Source: Phytohabitans suffuscus (GTDB lineage: Bacteria > Actinomycetota > Actinomycetes > Mycobacteriales > Micromonosporaceae). From it: a stretch of 64,000 nucleotides of DNA. The stretch is taken from assembly GCF_011764565.1 (NCBI RefSeq), contig NZ_AP022871.1, forward strand, positions 1,364,001-1,428,000, written 5' to 3'. The notes beneath the pieces are model-generated. The model saw nothing but the letters and a program-made list of their open reading frames with translations, was not told the origin of the DNA and ran no database searches. Position numbers and translations under genes: made by a program. Shown here piece by piece: positions 9,778-18,609 of the stretch. Position 1 is the stretch's first letter; each line of letters begins with the position of its first letter.

Positions 9778-11331
9778 CTAGGCGGACGACGGGGCTACGG
9801 AAAGGGGGTGGTGGAAGACGTTTCGCGGGTCCCAGCGGGCTTTCACCCGGCGCAGGCGGGCGTGGTTGGGTCCGAAGTAGACCTCGGGCCACGGCCTGCC
9901 TCCGGCGGCGAGGTCCACGTCGGGGTAGTTGACGTAGGCGCCGGCCGGTGGGAGGCCGCCGTCATCGGCGTACATGTCGGCGTAGAACTCGCGGATCCAG
10001 GCCAGGTGCCGGGCGTCCTCGGCCGGGTCGCTCCAGCCGGCGAGGTAGAACAGCAGCATCGTGGCGTCGCGCTGGGCGCTGGCGGTCGCGGTGGGTGGCA
10101 CGGCGTTGATCGCGCCGCCGTACGTGTTGAGGCTCAGCGAGCCGGCCGGCGCGTCGTAGTCGGTGCGGGTCAGATGGTGGTAGGCGGCGGCGAGCTGACG
10201 CTCGGTCAGCGGCCCGCGGTGGAAGCCGGACTTCACCTTCAGCCGCCAGCCCTTGCCGTCGTCGCTCTCGGCGCCGAGCGTCGCGGCCAGCCAGGGCAGG
10301 GTCTCCCGGGTGACCGACGGGGTGACGCCGACGCCCTCGGCGAGGGCCGCGAGGTGCGCGTCGAACAGGTGCGGGTGGTCGCCGTCCACCTGGCCGACCA
10401 GCATGAGCCCGCCCAGCGCGCGGCGGGCGAGGACCAGTTCGCTGTACAGGCTGGTCCCGGGCGCACCGGGGGCGCTGTGCCGCGCGCACCACCGCCCGAA
10501 GTTGGCGGCGAGGCGGTGGAAACCCGGCTGGTCCATGCCCTCCCAGGGCCAGGTGACCGTGAAGGTGAGCACCCGCGCGGGCGGACGGGGCGGTGAGCGG
10601 AACCAGTAGCGGGTGACCACGCCGAACGTCCCCCCTCCCCCGCCGGTGTGCGCCCACCACAGGTCGCGGTTCGGGTCGCCGGGCTCGCGGGTGGCGACCA
10701 CCGCGCGGGCGGTGCCGGCCCGGTCGACCACGACCACCTCCACCGCGTACAGGTGATCGGCGACGAGGCCGTGCAGCCGCGACAGGCGACCGTAGCCGCC
10801 GCCCGCCGCGTGGCCGCCGATCCCGACGCCGGGGCACGAGCCGCCGGGGAGGGTGACGCCCCAGCCGAGGTACAGCCGGCGGTAGACCTCGCCGAGCGTC
10901 GCGCCCGCCTCGACCGCGAACGCCGACCGCGCCGGGTCGTGGTACACGCCGGTGAGGCCGGACAGGTCGATCACCAAGCGCACGGCCGGGTCGTCGACGA
11001 AGCCCTCGAAGCAGTGGCCGCCGCCGCGCACCGCGAGTCGCCGCCCGGTCCGGACCGCGTCGCGTACCGCGGCGACCACCTGCTCGGTCGAGCCGACCAC
11101 GCGTACCTCGTCGGGGCTGCCCACGAAACGGCGGTTGCCCCGGCGGACCAGGTCGTCGTAGCGCGGATCGCCGGGCCGCACGGAGACCGGGCCGAGCGGC
11201 GGCGGGCAGAACGCGGGCGCGGCGGAGGCGGGCGCGGTAGCGGAGGCGGAGGCGGGCACGGGATGGAGGACGGCGGCGGCGGAGGCGACCGCCCCCGCGC
11301 CGAGCAGGTTGCGGCGAGTGTGGTGACCCAT
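9778..11331 (-). CDS. Tat-exported berberine-bridge-type FAD oxidoreductase
   Basis: 517 residues. The ATG at 11329-11331 opens a twin-arginine-like signal (HTRRNLLGAGAVASAAAV). The FAD_binding_4 domain follows: RLAVRGGGHCFEG places H106 for 8-alpha-histidyl FAD attachment, and GGSCPGVGIGGHAAGGGYG places C166 for 6-S-cysteinyl attachment, the pattern of bicovalent BBE-like oxidases. The C-terminal BBE segment (FGPNHARLRRVKARWDPRNV) is intact. Such enzymes oxidise alcohols, sugars or alkaloids with O2, and the substrate here is unknown. It diverges from the TetR-like gene at 11415, which likely controls it because the two share an 83-bp promoter region. Confidence 0.9.
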   Translation of the reverse strand: MGHHTRRNLLGAGAVASAAAVLHPVPASASATAPASAAPAFCPPPLGPVSVRPGDPRYDDLVRRGNRRFVGSPDEVRVVGSTEQVVAAVRDAVRTGRRLAVRGGGHCFEGFVDDPAVRLVIDLSGLTGVYHDPARSAFAVEAGATLGEVYRRLYLGWGVTLPGGSCPGVGIGGHAAGGGYGRLSRLHGLVADHLYAVEVVVVDRAGTARAVVATREPGDPNRDLWWAHTGGGGGTFGVVTRYWFRSPPRPPARVLTFTVTWPWEGMDQPGFHRLAANFGRWCARHSAPGAPGTSLYSELVLARRALGGLMLVGQVDGDHPHLFDAHLAALAEGVGVTPSVTRETLPWLAATLGAESDDGKGWRLKVKSGFHRGPLTERQLAAAYHHLTRTDYDAPAGSLSLNTYGGAINAVPPTATASAQRDATMLLFYLAGWSDPAEDARHLAWIREFYADMYADDGGLPPAGAYVNYPDVDLAAGGRPWPEVYFGPNHARLRRVKARWDPRNVFHHPLSVAPSSA

Positions 11332-11414
11332 GGCTCCGAGCCTGCGACCGGGCACGGCGGGTCGGGGAGTACTTTCGTCACACGACCTCGGCGTGATGAA
11401 AAGGAGGGCGGCTG

Positions 11415-12248
11415 GTGCGGTGCGTCGAGTGCGGCGGCGGGCTGCCACCGGCGACCGGCCGGGGACGCCCCCGGCGGTACTGCTCGCGCGGCTGCCAGGC
11501 ACGGGCGTACCGGCGGCGCCGCGACCGCGGCCGCACGCCGCCCCGCACCCGGGACCACCGCCCCGCCGCGACCGCCGCCGCCAATCCCCGCGACCTCCTG
11601 GTCGGTCTCGCCGTCGAGATCGCGGACGCCGGCGGCCTGGACGCGGTCTCGATGAGCGCGCTCGCCCAGCGCGCCGGGATGCCCGCGCACACCCTCTACC
11701 GGCAGGTACGCAACCGCGGTGACCTGCTCGCCGCGATGGCCGAGCACGTGATCGCCGCCCCGACGCGCGGTCGCGGCGAGCCACCGCCGGAGCCGCGTGA
11801 GCACCTCGAGCGGCTCGCCCGCGAGGAGTGGGCGATGTACCGCCGCCGCCCCTGGCTGCTCGGCATCCTCGCGACGAACCGCCCGCCCACCGGCCCGGCG
11901 GTGCTGGCCATGGTCGACCGTACGGTGGCCGCGCTGACCCGAGCCGGGTTCGGCGACCGGGACGCGTTCAACGGCTACCTGGCGCTCAGCGGCTACGTCC
12001 AGGGCATGGCGCTGCTGATCGAGCGCGAGCCGACCGGCGTCGCCTACCGCGCCTGGTGGTCGGCCACCCTGTCCCGGCTGGAGCGCACCGGGCGGACCGA
12101 GGGGCGGCCGTGGCTGGCGGCGGCCCGGCAGACCAACCCGGCGAGCGCCGGCGCGGACCTCGACGCGTGGTTCGAATTCGGCCTGCGGCGCCTCCTCGAC
12201 GGCCTGCTCGGAGGCGGGCGCGGCGGCCCCGGCGCGCAGCCGGGCTGA
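11415..12248 (+). CDS. TetR-family regulator with N-terminal zinc-finger-like segment
   Basis: 277 residues. The GTG at 11415 follows AAGGAGGG. The first 35 residues hold CVEC and YCSRGC, a four-Cys pattern like a small zinc ribbon, followed by a basic Arg/Pro linker. The TetR HTH follows (LDAVSMSALAQRAGMPAHTL, then YRQVRNRGDLLAAM), and a C-terminal helical ligand domain ends near residue 275. It probably represses the divergent oxidase gene, itself, or both. The zinc-finger addition is unusual against the roughly 200-residue TetR norm and may add a metal- or DNA-binding function. Confidence 0.87.
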   Translation: MRCVECGGGLPPATGRGRPRRYCSRGCQARAYRRRRDRGRTPPRTRDHRPAATAAANPRDLLVGLAVEIADAGGLDAVSMSALAQRAGMPAHTLYRQVRNRGDLLAAMAEHVIAAPTRGRGEPPPEPREHLERLAREEWAMYRRRPWLLGILATNRPPTGPAVLAMVDRTVAALTRAGFGDRDAFNGYLALSGYVQGMALLIEREPTGVAYRAWWSATLSRLERTGRTEGRPWLAAARQTNPASAGADLDAWFEFGLRRLLDGLLGGGRGGPGAQPG

Positions 12249-12284
12249 GCGCGACCCGCCCGTCCGGGCGGCTCACCCGGATCA

Positions 12285-12302
12285 CTACCCCGATCGGGGT
12301 AG
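12285..12302. promoter_or_regulatory. Perfect 18-bp palindrome, putative operator
   Basis: CTACCCCGATCGGGGTAG reads the same on both strands. It lies 37 bp after the TetR stop and 234 bp before the TIR fusion gene. It has no loop, so it looks more like a dimer-binding operator than a terminator. No matching copy was noticed elsewhere. Confidence 0.5.
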
Positions 12303-12535
12303 CGCGCCGTTCGCTGTAGCGGCGGGCGCCTACATTGGAGGCCGTTGAGTGGCGCCGGCCCCTCCCGGCGTGGCTTGACGGTGCCAAACGTCGATGGGGC
12401 GGCTTTCGCATTCTCAGGCAAAGCCGGACGCAGGGCGCCGTATCCCAAACGTCATTCCAATTCCGAGTGCGGCCCTTTCCGGTGCGGCTGTCGCCTGGGC
12501 CAGGGCTGCCTCTCAGCTGGGAAAAGGGAGCAGTT

Positions 12536-14575
12536 GTGCCCGATGCGCCCGCGCCGGAGCCGCGCGACGTTCTCGTGGTCTCCTGCGACATCGTCGGCCA
12601 TTCCTCCGAGCAGCAGCACGAGAAGCAGCTCAGCCGGGTCACCGGTATCAACGCCGTCGTCGCACAGACGATCATGGCGCCGGTACCGGCGATCTGGGCC
12701 TCGGGCGGCGACGGCGGACACGTCATCTTTCCGGAGGCCGACGCCGCCGCCGCGGCCGAGGCGGCGCTCGACCTGATCACGCGGTTCCTGGAGTGGTCCA
12801 CGAGAGACCAGGTCGGGCTGCGGATCACCGCGCACGCCGGCAAGGTCAGCCAGCTCGTCGGCGCCGACGGCCGCGTGCAGGTGGTCGGCGACGGCATCAA
12901 CGTGGCGGGTTGGCTGCTCACCCGCGGCGGTCCCAGCGCGGTGGTCGTGTCCGACGCCTTCCGGCGGCGCCTGGAGCCGCACGGCCCGTGGCCCGGGATC
13001 CAGTTTCACGAGCCGCGGATGCTGCGCGACAAGACCAAGACCGACCAGCAGCTGTGGCGCATGTCCGTGAAGGGCTTCGACTCGTCCTGGTACGCGCCCG
13101 CGCAGGGCGACCGGGCCCGGCTGCGGGAGCGGCGCGGCTGGGAGCTGATGTACTACGCCAAGCGGATCCTCCAGGTCAACAAGACCGACCAGGAGGCGCT
13201 GGAGGCGCTGGCCAGGCTCCGCCGGCTCGACCTCGTCTACACGACTCCCGGCGGGGAGCCGGAGGTCAACCCGTTCTTCGAGTACCTGCAGCCGTCCATG
13301 CTCCGCGAGGTGGTCGAGTCGGCCCAGCTCGTCGAGCGGCAGTACAACGAGGTGATCTGCCGGCTCGGCGACGAGGGCGACACGATGTTCGTCATCCTGA
13401 GCGGGCGCGTCGGCGTCTACAAGATGCGCGGCCGCGACGGCGCCCGCCCGGTCGAGCCGCACTTCTCCCACCAGGAGGGCGACGTCGTCGGTGAGCTGGC
13501 CTTCGCACTCGGCCGGCACCGCACCGCCGACCTCGTCGCGATGACGCCGGTGGTGCTGCTCTCGTTCCACTACAACGACATCGCGCAGCGCCTCAAGGAC
13601 AAGGCCGACGACGGCGACCGGGCGGCCGCCCTGGCCCTCGCCACGATCCAGAGCTTCATCAGCCGCCGCGTCCTGGAGTACCTCAGCCAGGAGGTCGACT
13701 TCCTGGTCGGCCCGGACGGCACCGGCCCGCTCGCGCTGCCGGCGGAGTCGATGGCCGACCCGCTCGCCGGCCTCAGCGACCACACCGAGCTCATCGAGCT
13801 GCCCGACACCCTGCGCCAGCTCACGTTCGACGACGTGGTGCGGGCCGCCGCGTCACCCGACCGGCGCCACGGCATCTACCTGCTCGCCCGCGGCGACCTG
13901 AGCAGCCGTGTGGTGCCCGACAGCATGCTGTCCGATGTGGACTTCCCGATCCTGTGGGCGGACGTGCCGGGCTTCCTCGTCCTGCCCAAGCAGCGTTTCG
14001 AGCTGCGTACCGACAAGGTCAAGGTCTTCCGGATCGAGCCCGGCGGCATCATGGCCCTGCCCCGCGCCCGGCGTGAGGCGTTCCGGCGGGCGGTGCTCCG
14101 GTCGGTGGCCAGGTCGTGCTTCGCCTACGACGCGTTCATCTCGTACACCAGCCACGACGCCACCGAGGCGCAGCTCTGGGCGGCCGAGCTGCGCTCGCGC
14201 GGGCTGCGGGTCTTCATGGACGAGCCGACCAGCGGCGCCGGCTTCGTCCAGGCGGTCAACGACGGGCTCAAGCACTCCCTCGCGCTCGTCCCGATGATCT
14301 CCTCCAACGTGGTCATCCGCGACCTCGCCGACAACTGGGTAGCCCGCGAGGTCAACGCCCGCAAGACATACTTCCCGAACGACCCGCAGATCTTCCCGGT
14401 CGTGTTCGGCGAGGCCCGCCCGCACGAGATCGTCTCCGGCTTCACGCCGATCAAGGTTGGCGCCGACCGTACCGCCGCGATCGACAAGCTCGTCGAGAAG
14501 CTGGCGGAGCTGCGCGACGGCCGGCTCGCCCCGCCGCACCACGACACCGAGGTCTCCGACGTCACCCTGGAGTGA
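12536..14575 (+). CDS. Cyclase-homology / cNMP-binding / TIR fusion protein
   Basis: 679 residues from the GTG at 12536, preceded by AAAAGGGAG; upstream in-frame codons are rejected as noncoding. Residues 10-150 resemble a class III nucleotide cyclase: metal aspartates D18 (CDIVGHS) and D59 (GGDGG) and N122 (GDGINVAGWL) are present. The transition-state Arg is W126, and the usual base-reading Lys and Asp positions are A55 and Q115. Residues 245-355 form a cNMP-binding beta-roll with a complete phosphate cassette (E320, R329 in GELAFALGRHRTADL). Residues 420-525 look like a degenerate second beta-roll. Residues 530-660 are a TIR domain (YDAFISYTSHD) with the putative NADase glutamate E605 in NWVAREV. 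No transmembrane segment. It resembles a Pycsar cyclase and PycTIR effector fused in one chain; a defence role is inferred. Confidence 0.88.
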   Translation: MPDAPAPEPRDVLVVSCDIVGHSSEQQHEKQLSRVTGINAVVAQTIMAPVPAIWASGGDGGHVIFPEADAAAAAEAALDLITRFLEWSTRDQVGLRITAHAGKVSQLVGADGRVQVVGDGINVAGWLLTRGGPSAVVVSDAFRRRLEPHGPWPGIQFHEPRMLRDKTKTDQQLWRMSVKGFDSSWYAPAQGDRARLRERRGWELMYYAKRILQVNKTDQEALEALARLRRLDLVYTTPGGEPEVNPFFEYLQPSMLREVVESAQLVERQYNEVICRLGDEGDTMFVILSGRVGVYKMRGRDGARPVEPHFSHQEGDVVGELAFALGRHRTADLVAMTPVVLLSFHYNDIAQRLKDKADDGDRAAALALATIQSFISRRVLEYLSQEVDFLVGPDGTGPLALPAESMADPLAGLSDHTELIELPDTLRQLTFDDVVRAAASPDRRHGIYLLARGDLSSRVVPDSMLSDVDFPILWADVPGFLVLPKQRFELRTDKVKVFRIEPGGIMALPRARREAFRRAVLRSVARSCFAYDAFISYTSHDATEAQLWAAELRSRGLRVFMDEPTSGAGFVQAVNDGLKHSLALVPMISSNVVIRDLADNWVAREVNARKTYFPNDPQIFPVVFGEARPHEIVSGFTPIKVGADRTAAIDKLVEKLAELRDGRLAPPHHDTEVSDVTLE

Positions 14576-14584
14576 GCCCACCGG

Positions 14585-14760
14585 GGTCATCCTCGCCGGC
14601 CGACCTCGCCCCGGCGAGGGAGTCCTCCCAGGTGCGCAGGCCGGCCGCGCCCGTAGTAGTGAGGTTGCCGGCGGGGGCGCCGCGCGCCAGCTCGACCATC
14701 CTGGCCGCCACCTCGCCGGCGCGTTTCGCCGCGTAGTAGCCCGAACATCGCGCGGTCGGC
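14585..14760 (-). pseudogene. Possible remnant of an NAD(P)-binding SDR/NmrA-like oxidoreductase
   Basis: In one minus-strand frame the stretch YYAAKRAGEVAARMVELARG then APAGNLTTTGAAGLRTWEDS resembles the C-terminal half of atypical short-chain oxidoreductases (active-site YxxxK-like start, then the EVAxxxVELAxGxPAG tail). The nucleotide-binding half is absent and no start or ribosome-binding site fits. It could be chance resemblance. Confidence 0.3.
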
Positions 14761-14824
14761 CCGGCTGGTCGTCGGGACACGGTCGGCTCAGATCCTGTCG
14801 GGTCCCGGATTTTCCGTTGCCGCG

Positions 14825-15792
14825 TCAGCCTTCCTGGTAGAAGCGCTGGGCGCCGGGGTGCAGCTGCACCACGCCGGTGCGGCCGGCGCTCTCGCGGTCG
14901 ACCGAGCCCCACTCGGGGTGGCCGTTGACCAGCTCCTTCCGGTACCTGAAAATGAGCGCGGTCAGGTCGTGGGCGAGCCCCTCGGGCATGTCGGCGCCGA
15001 CCACCACGAGGTTGCCGACCGTGACGGTGGGGATGTCGCCGGGCAGCCCGTAGGTCGACGCGGGGATCCGGCCCGTGCCGTAGGTCGCGGGATAGAGCCG
15101 GTCGAGCTCGGCCTGCAGACCGTCGAGCGGCAGGAAGCGCATCTCCGCCTTGCTCGTGCTCATCAGCTCGGTGATGCCCACGGTCGGCAGGCCGCCGGAC
15201 CAGAAGGTGGCGTCCAGCGTGCCGTCGGCCAGCCCGCGCGTGGTGGCCGCAAGGGAGAGGCTGGAGCGTCTGAGGTCGCGGTCGGGGTCGAGGCCGGCGG
15301 CCCGGATCAGCCGCAGCGCGAGAAACTCGGTGCCGGAGTTGACGGTGCCGGTGGAGACCCGCTTGCCGCGCAGGTCGGCCGGCGTCCTGATGCCGGCGTC
15401 GGCGCGCACCACCAGGTGGGTGTATCCGTGGTAGGCCACCGCGAGCGCGCGCAGCGGCCGCCCGCCGCCGGCGAACGTGCCGCGGCCGCGCACCGCGTCG
15501 GCGGCCACGTCGGCGAAGGTCAGCGCGATGTCGACGTCACCGCGGGAGAGGCGCAGCAGGTTGTCGGCCGAGCCGGCGGTGGGCGCGACGATCGCCTCGT
15601 ACCCCGACAGGTGGGTGGTGATGACGTCCGCGTACGCGCCGCCGATCTGGTAGAACACGCCGCTGGTGTTGCCCGTGCCGAGCACGAGATGGCTGTCGCG
15701 GAGGTCGGTGGGGGCTCCGGTGCGCAGCCGGCGGTGAGCGCGACCACCGCGAGCAGCCCGAGAGCGCGGCGGGTCAGGCGCGGACGGGTCAC
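14825..15792 (-). CDS. TAXI-family solute-binding lipoprotein (one apparent frameshift)
   Basis: A TRAP-associated extracytoplasmic immunogenic (TAXI) substrate-binding protein. The GTG at 15790-15792 overlaps the Roadblock stop in GTGA. The first frame encodes a lipoprotein signal (TRRALGLLAVVALTAGC, lipobox LTAGC). The mature domain (LVLGTGNTSGVFYQIGGAYA, VAPTAGSADNLLRLSRGDVD, YGLPGDIPTVTVGNL) is in the next frame. Adding one base to the G5 run at 15710-15714 joins the two. No TRAP permease lies nearby, so the protein may present a ligand to the adjacent sensor kinase rather than feed a transporter; that role is inferred. Confidence 0.85.
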
Positions 15793-16208
15793 GACGGGCG
15801 GGCGCCGGGGTCGAGCGCGGTGGCCACCCGCCGGGCGAGCACCGCGGTCTCGTAGCCCACCTGGCCCAGGTCGGCGCCGGACTCGGCGAGCACGGCCAGG
15901 TAGGCCCGGTCGGCCACCGACATGACGAGCAGCACGCCACCGTCCATGTCGAGCACGGACTGGCGGATCTGCCCGGTCTGCATGCACTTCGCCGCGCCGA
16001 CGGAGAGGCTGGCCAGGCCGCTCGTGATGGCCGCGAGCTGGTCGGCCTGGTTGGGCTCGAGCCGCTCGGAGGCGGCCAGCGCGAGGCCGTCGACGGAGAC
16101 CGCCAGCGAGTACACGATGGACGGAACCTTGCGCGCGAACGACGTCAGCAGCCAGCCGAGGTCACCGTAGTCGACGGGGGCCGGTAGGGAGTCCGTCGCG
16201 TGGTTCAT
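15789..16208 (-). CDS. Roadblock/LC7 domain protein
   Basis: 139 residues from the ATG at 16206-16208 after GGAGG. A single Roadblock/LC7 fold (DLGWLLTSFARKVPSIVYSL, DGLALAASERL, QTVIEM-like IRQSVLDMDGGVLLVMSVAD). In actinobacteria such proteins sit beside nitrate-sensing-type kinases and small GTPases and modulate them. The start overlaps the kinase 3' end by 47 nt and the stop overlaps the TAXI gene start, so the three genes are probably translationally coupled. No DUF742 or GTPase partner is present, so this is a reduced version of the conservon layout. Confidence 0.9.
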   Translation of the reverse strand: MNHATDSLPAPVDYGDLGWLLTSFARKVPSIVYSLAVSVDGLALAASERLEPNQADQLAAITSGLASLSVGAAKCMQTGQIRQSVLDMDGGVLLVMSVADRAYLAVLAESGADLGQVGYETAVLARRVATALDPGARPS

Positions 16209-18609
16209 GGGAGTCCTCCCGGGTCGGCTTCGGGCTGGCGGTCGGTGCGGATGCCGCGGTCGCGGTGTGGCGGCCGGCGGCGATGCCACTGGCCAAACTG
16301 GACAGTCGGGCGCGGACCTCGTCCGGGTCGGGCGTCCCTCCACTGGGGAGCGCCACGGTGCGCTGCCGGCCGGCGACCGGCCCCGAGGGCAGCGCGGTGG
16401 GGGCCGCGCGCCTCGGCAGCCCGGAGGCGGTCCGCCCGTCGATCGACGCGGGCACCATGGCCTGCGGCACCGGCACCGGCTCGCGCGTCACGGTCCGGAG
16501 GGCGCGCGGCGGCGCGGCCGACGGGGTCGGCTCGGGCAGCGGGCCGAGCAACTGTCCACGATAGAACCGGGTCGGCGGCGGGAGCGGTGCCAGCGTGTGC
16601 TCCGGCAGCATCACCGTGGCCGCGGTGCCGCCGCCCGCCACGCTGGTCAGCCGCACCTTGATGCCGTGCCGAGCCGCCAGGCGCCCCACGACCAGCAGGC
16701 CCATCGTGCCGACCAGCGTGCTGGTGAGCGCCGAAGGGCGGGCGATGCGGTCGTTGGCCTCGGCCAGCCGCTCGGCGGTGAGCCCGATGCCCTCGTCGAA
16801 GATGCTCAGCGACATGTGGTCGACGGCCTGGCGCGCGGCGACCCGGACGCTCGTGGTGGGCGGCGAGAAGCTGGCCGCGTTCTCCAGCAGCTCGGCGAGG
16901 AGGTGCACGACGTCGCCGACGACGTGCGCGGCGATCGCCAGCAGCGGTGCCGCCACCGCGTCGACCCGGGCCGGCTCCTCGATCTCGGCCGCGGCCAGCC
17001 CGATCACCTCGCGCACCGGCACCGGCTCGGTGAACCGCCGGCCGGGGTCGCCGCCGGCGAGCACCAGCAGGTTTTCCTCGTTGCGCCGCATCCGGCCGGC
17101 GAGGTGGTCGAGGGCGAGGAGCCGGGCGCGGCCGACCGGGTCGACCTCGTGCCGGGCGAACTCGCCGATCAGGTGAAGCTGCCGCTGCACCAGCGTCTGG
17201 CCGCGGCGGGACAGCGCGGTGAACGTTGCCGTGGTCTCCATCCGCTGCAACGCCTGCTCGGCCGCGAGGCGCAGCGCCTGCCGGTGCACGGTGGCGAACG
17301 CGGCGCCCAGCTCGCCGATCTCGTCGGCGCCGGGCGGGAGCATGGCCTCGACTCGCGTGCCGGACTCGTGCAGCGTGCCCCGCACGGCGGGCTCGTCGGG
17401 CGCTTCCGAGACGAGGGCGACGGCGTCGGGCAGCTCGCCGTGCGCGACGGTGAGCGCGGTGGCCCGCATGCGGCGCAGCCGGCGGCTGGTGCGCAGCGCC
17501 TGGATGACCGCACCGACCAGCGACAGCCCGACGAGCAGGCCGGTGAGCGCGGCGGTGGTCAGCGTGCGGGCGTGCGCGTCGACCTGGATGTCGTACGCCT
17601 CGCGCTCCATCGCCGTGGACAGCTCCGACTGCATCAGCCGCAGCCGGCGCAGCAGGCCGCTCTGCGCCGCGTACCAGACGTCGGGGTCGACCCGCAGCGA
17701 AGCGGGCGCGCCGCCGGTGTCGACCACCGCGTCCCGCATGCCGCGGGCCCGGGTCACGTCGTCGCCGGTGACGAGCTGCGCGAAGCGCTGGCCGGTCGCT
17801 CCGGGCAGCCGCTCGATGACGTCGAGCTGCTGCTGCTCGGCGCCCTCCCAGGCGGCCAGCCGCACCAGCTCGCCCGGCTCCAGCCGCTCCCGGGTGAAGA
17901 CCCGGCGCAGCAGGTCGAGCTGCTCGGAGGCGAGGTGCTCCAGCTCGGTGACGAGCACGACCGCGCGGGCGCTCTCCACCAGCGCCGGCTCGCTCAGCTG
18001 GCTGGGCACCGCGTCGGCGATGCCGATCATCGCCTGGGTCACCGCGTCGTAGGCGTCGAAGACCTCGGGCGAGCCGTCCGGCGCGCTGACCGCGATCGAC
18101 CGTACGCCGGGCAGGACGTCGAGCACGGCGTCGGCCGCGTCGAGCTTGGCGGCCAGCGCGGGCGAGAGCTTCCGGGCCTCGCGGGCCGCGTCGGCGTACC
18201 GGGCGCGGGCCGCGTCGGTGCGCGCCCGCTGCGCCTCCAGCAACTGCTTGCCGGCCTCGCCGCCGCGCAGCCGCAGGGCGATGGTCTCGGTCTGCTCCAG
18301 CTCGGCCTGGTGTGCCACCGCGATGCCGGCGCTCGCGGTGCGGGCCAGGATCCGGGCGTCGCCGGCGCGGTCGGACTCGGTCAGCGCGTCGCGGGTCTGG
18401 ATGACGCCGAGCGTCACGAGGCCGACGGTCGCGACGACCACGGGCAGCAGGATGCGCACGCCGATCGAGCGCAGCGGCCCGGGTCCCGAGTGGTGCGCGG
18501 TGACCCGCCGCTCGTCCCGCGGGCCGGGCTCGGGCGCGCGGTGGGCGGCCCGGTGGACGGCGGGCACGCCGGTGCCGGCATGAGCCGGCCCCTGCCCAAA
18601 GCCGCCCAT
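16162..18609 (-). CDS. NIT-type sensor histidine kinase
   Basis: 815 residues from the ATG at 18607-18609. Transmembrane segments lie near residues 51-70 (ILLPVVVATVGLVTLGVIQ) and 340-362, enclosing a roughly 270-residue helical extracellular domain of nitrate/nitrite-sensing type. A HAMP-like stretch, the actinobacterial dimerisation segment (LDHLAGRMRRNEENLLVLAG) and a HATPase_c domain (ELLENAASFSPP, DEGIGL, GTMGLLVVGRLAARHGIKV) follow. The Pro/Ala-rich tail of about 130 residues is disordered. It is the first gene of the operon with the Roadblock and TAXI genes. No cognate response regulator is adjacent. Confidence 0.88.
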   Translation of the reverse strand: MGGFGQGPAHAGTGVPAVHRAAHRAPEPGPRDERRVTAHHSGPGPLRSIGVRILLPVVVATVGLVTLGVIQTRDALTESDRAGDARILARTASAGIAVAHQAELEQTETIALRLRGGEAGKQLLEAQRARTDAARARYADAAREARKLSPALAAKLDAADAVLDVLPGVRSIAVSAPDGSPEVFDAYDAVTQAMIGIADAVPSQLSEPALVESARAVVLVTELEHLASEQLDLLRRVFTRERLEPGELVRLAAWEGAEQQQLDVIERLPGATGQRFAQLVTGDDVTRARGMRDAVVDTGGAPASLRVDPDVWYAAQSGLLRRLRLMQSELSTAMEREAYDIQVDAHARTLTTAALTGLLVGLSLVGAVIQALRTSRRLRRMRATALTVAHGELPDAVALVSEAPDEPAVRGTLHESGTRVEAMLPPGADEIGELGAAFATVHRQALRLAAEQALQRMETTATFTALSRRGQTLVQRQLHLIGEFARHEVDPVGRARLLALDHLAGRMRRNEENLLVLAGGDPGRRFTEPVPVREVIGLAAAEIEEPARVDAVAAPLLAIAAHVVGDVVHLLAELLENAASFSPPTTSVRVAARQAVDHMSLSIFDEGIGLTAERLAEANDRIARPSALTSTLVGTMGLLVVGRLAARHGIKVRLTSVAGGGTAATVMLPEHTLAPLPPPTRFYRGQLLGPLPEPTPSAAPPRALRTVTREPVPVPQAMVPASIDGRTASGLPRRAAPTALPSGPVAGRQRTVALPSGGTPDPDEVRARLSSLASGIAAGRHTATAASAPTASPKPTREDSHEPRDGLPTGPRRLR

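Noticed and set aside
10971..11784. Extended minus-strand start for the FAD oxidoreductase
   Set aside because: The extra N-terminal residues are Arg/Pro-rich antisense to the TetR gene, while the ATG at 11331 begins a proper Tat signal.
12335..12535. Upstream in-frame extension of the TIR fusion gene
   Set aside because: No ribosome-binding site and no similarity to cyclase N-termini; the GTG at 12536 has AAAAGGGAG at good spacing.
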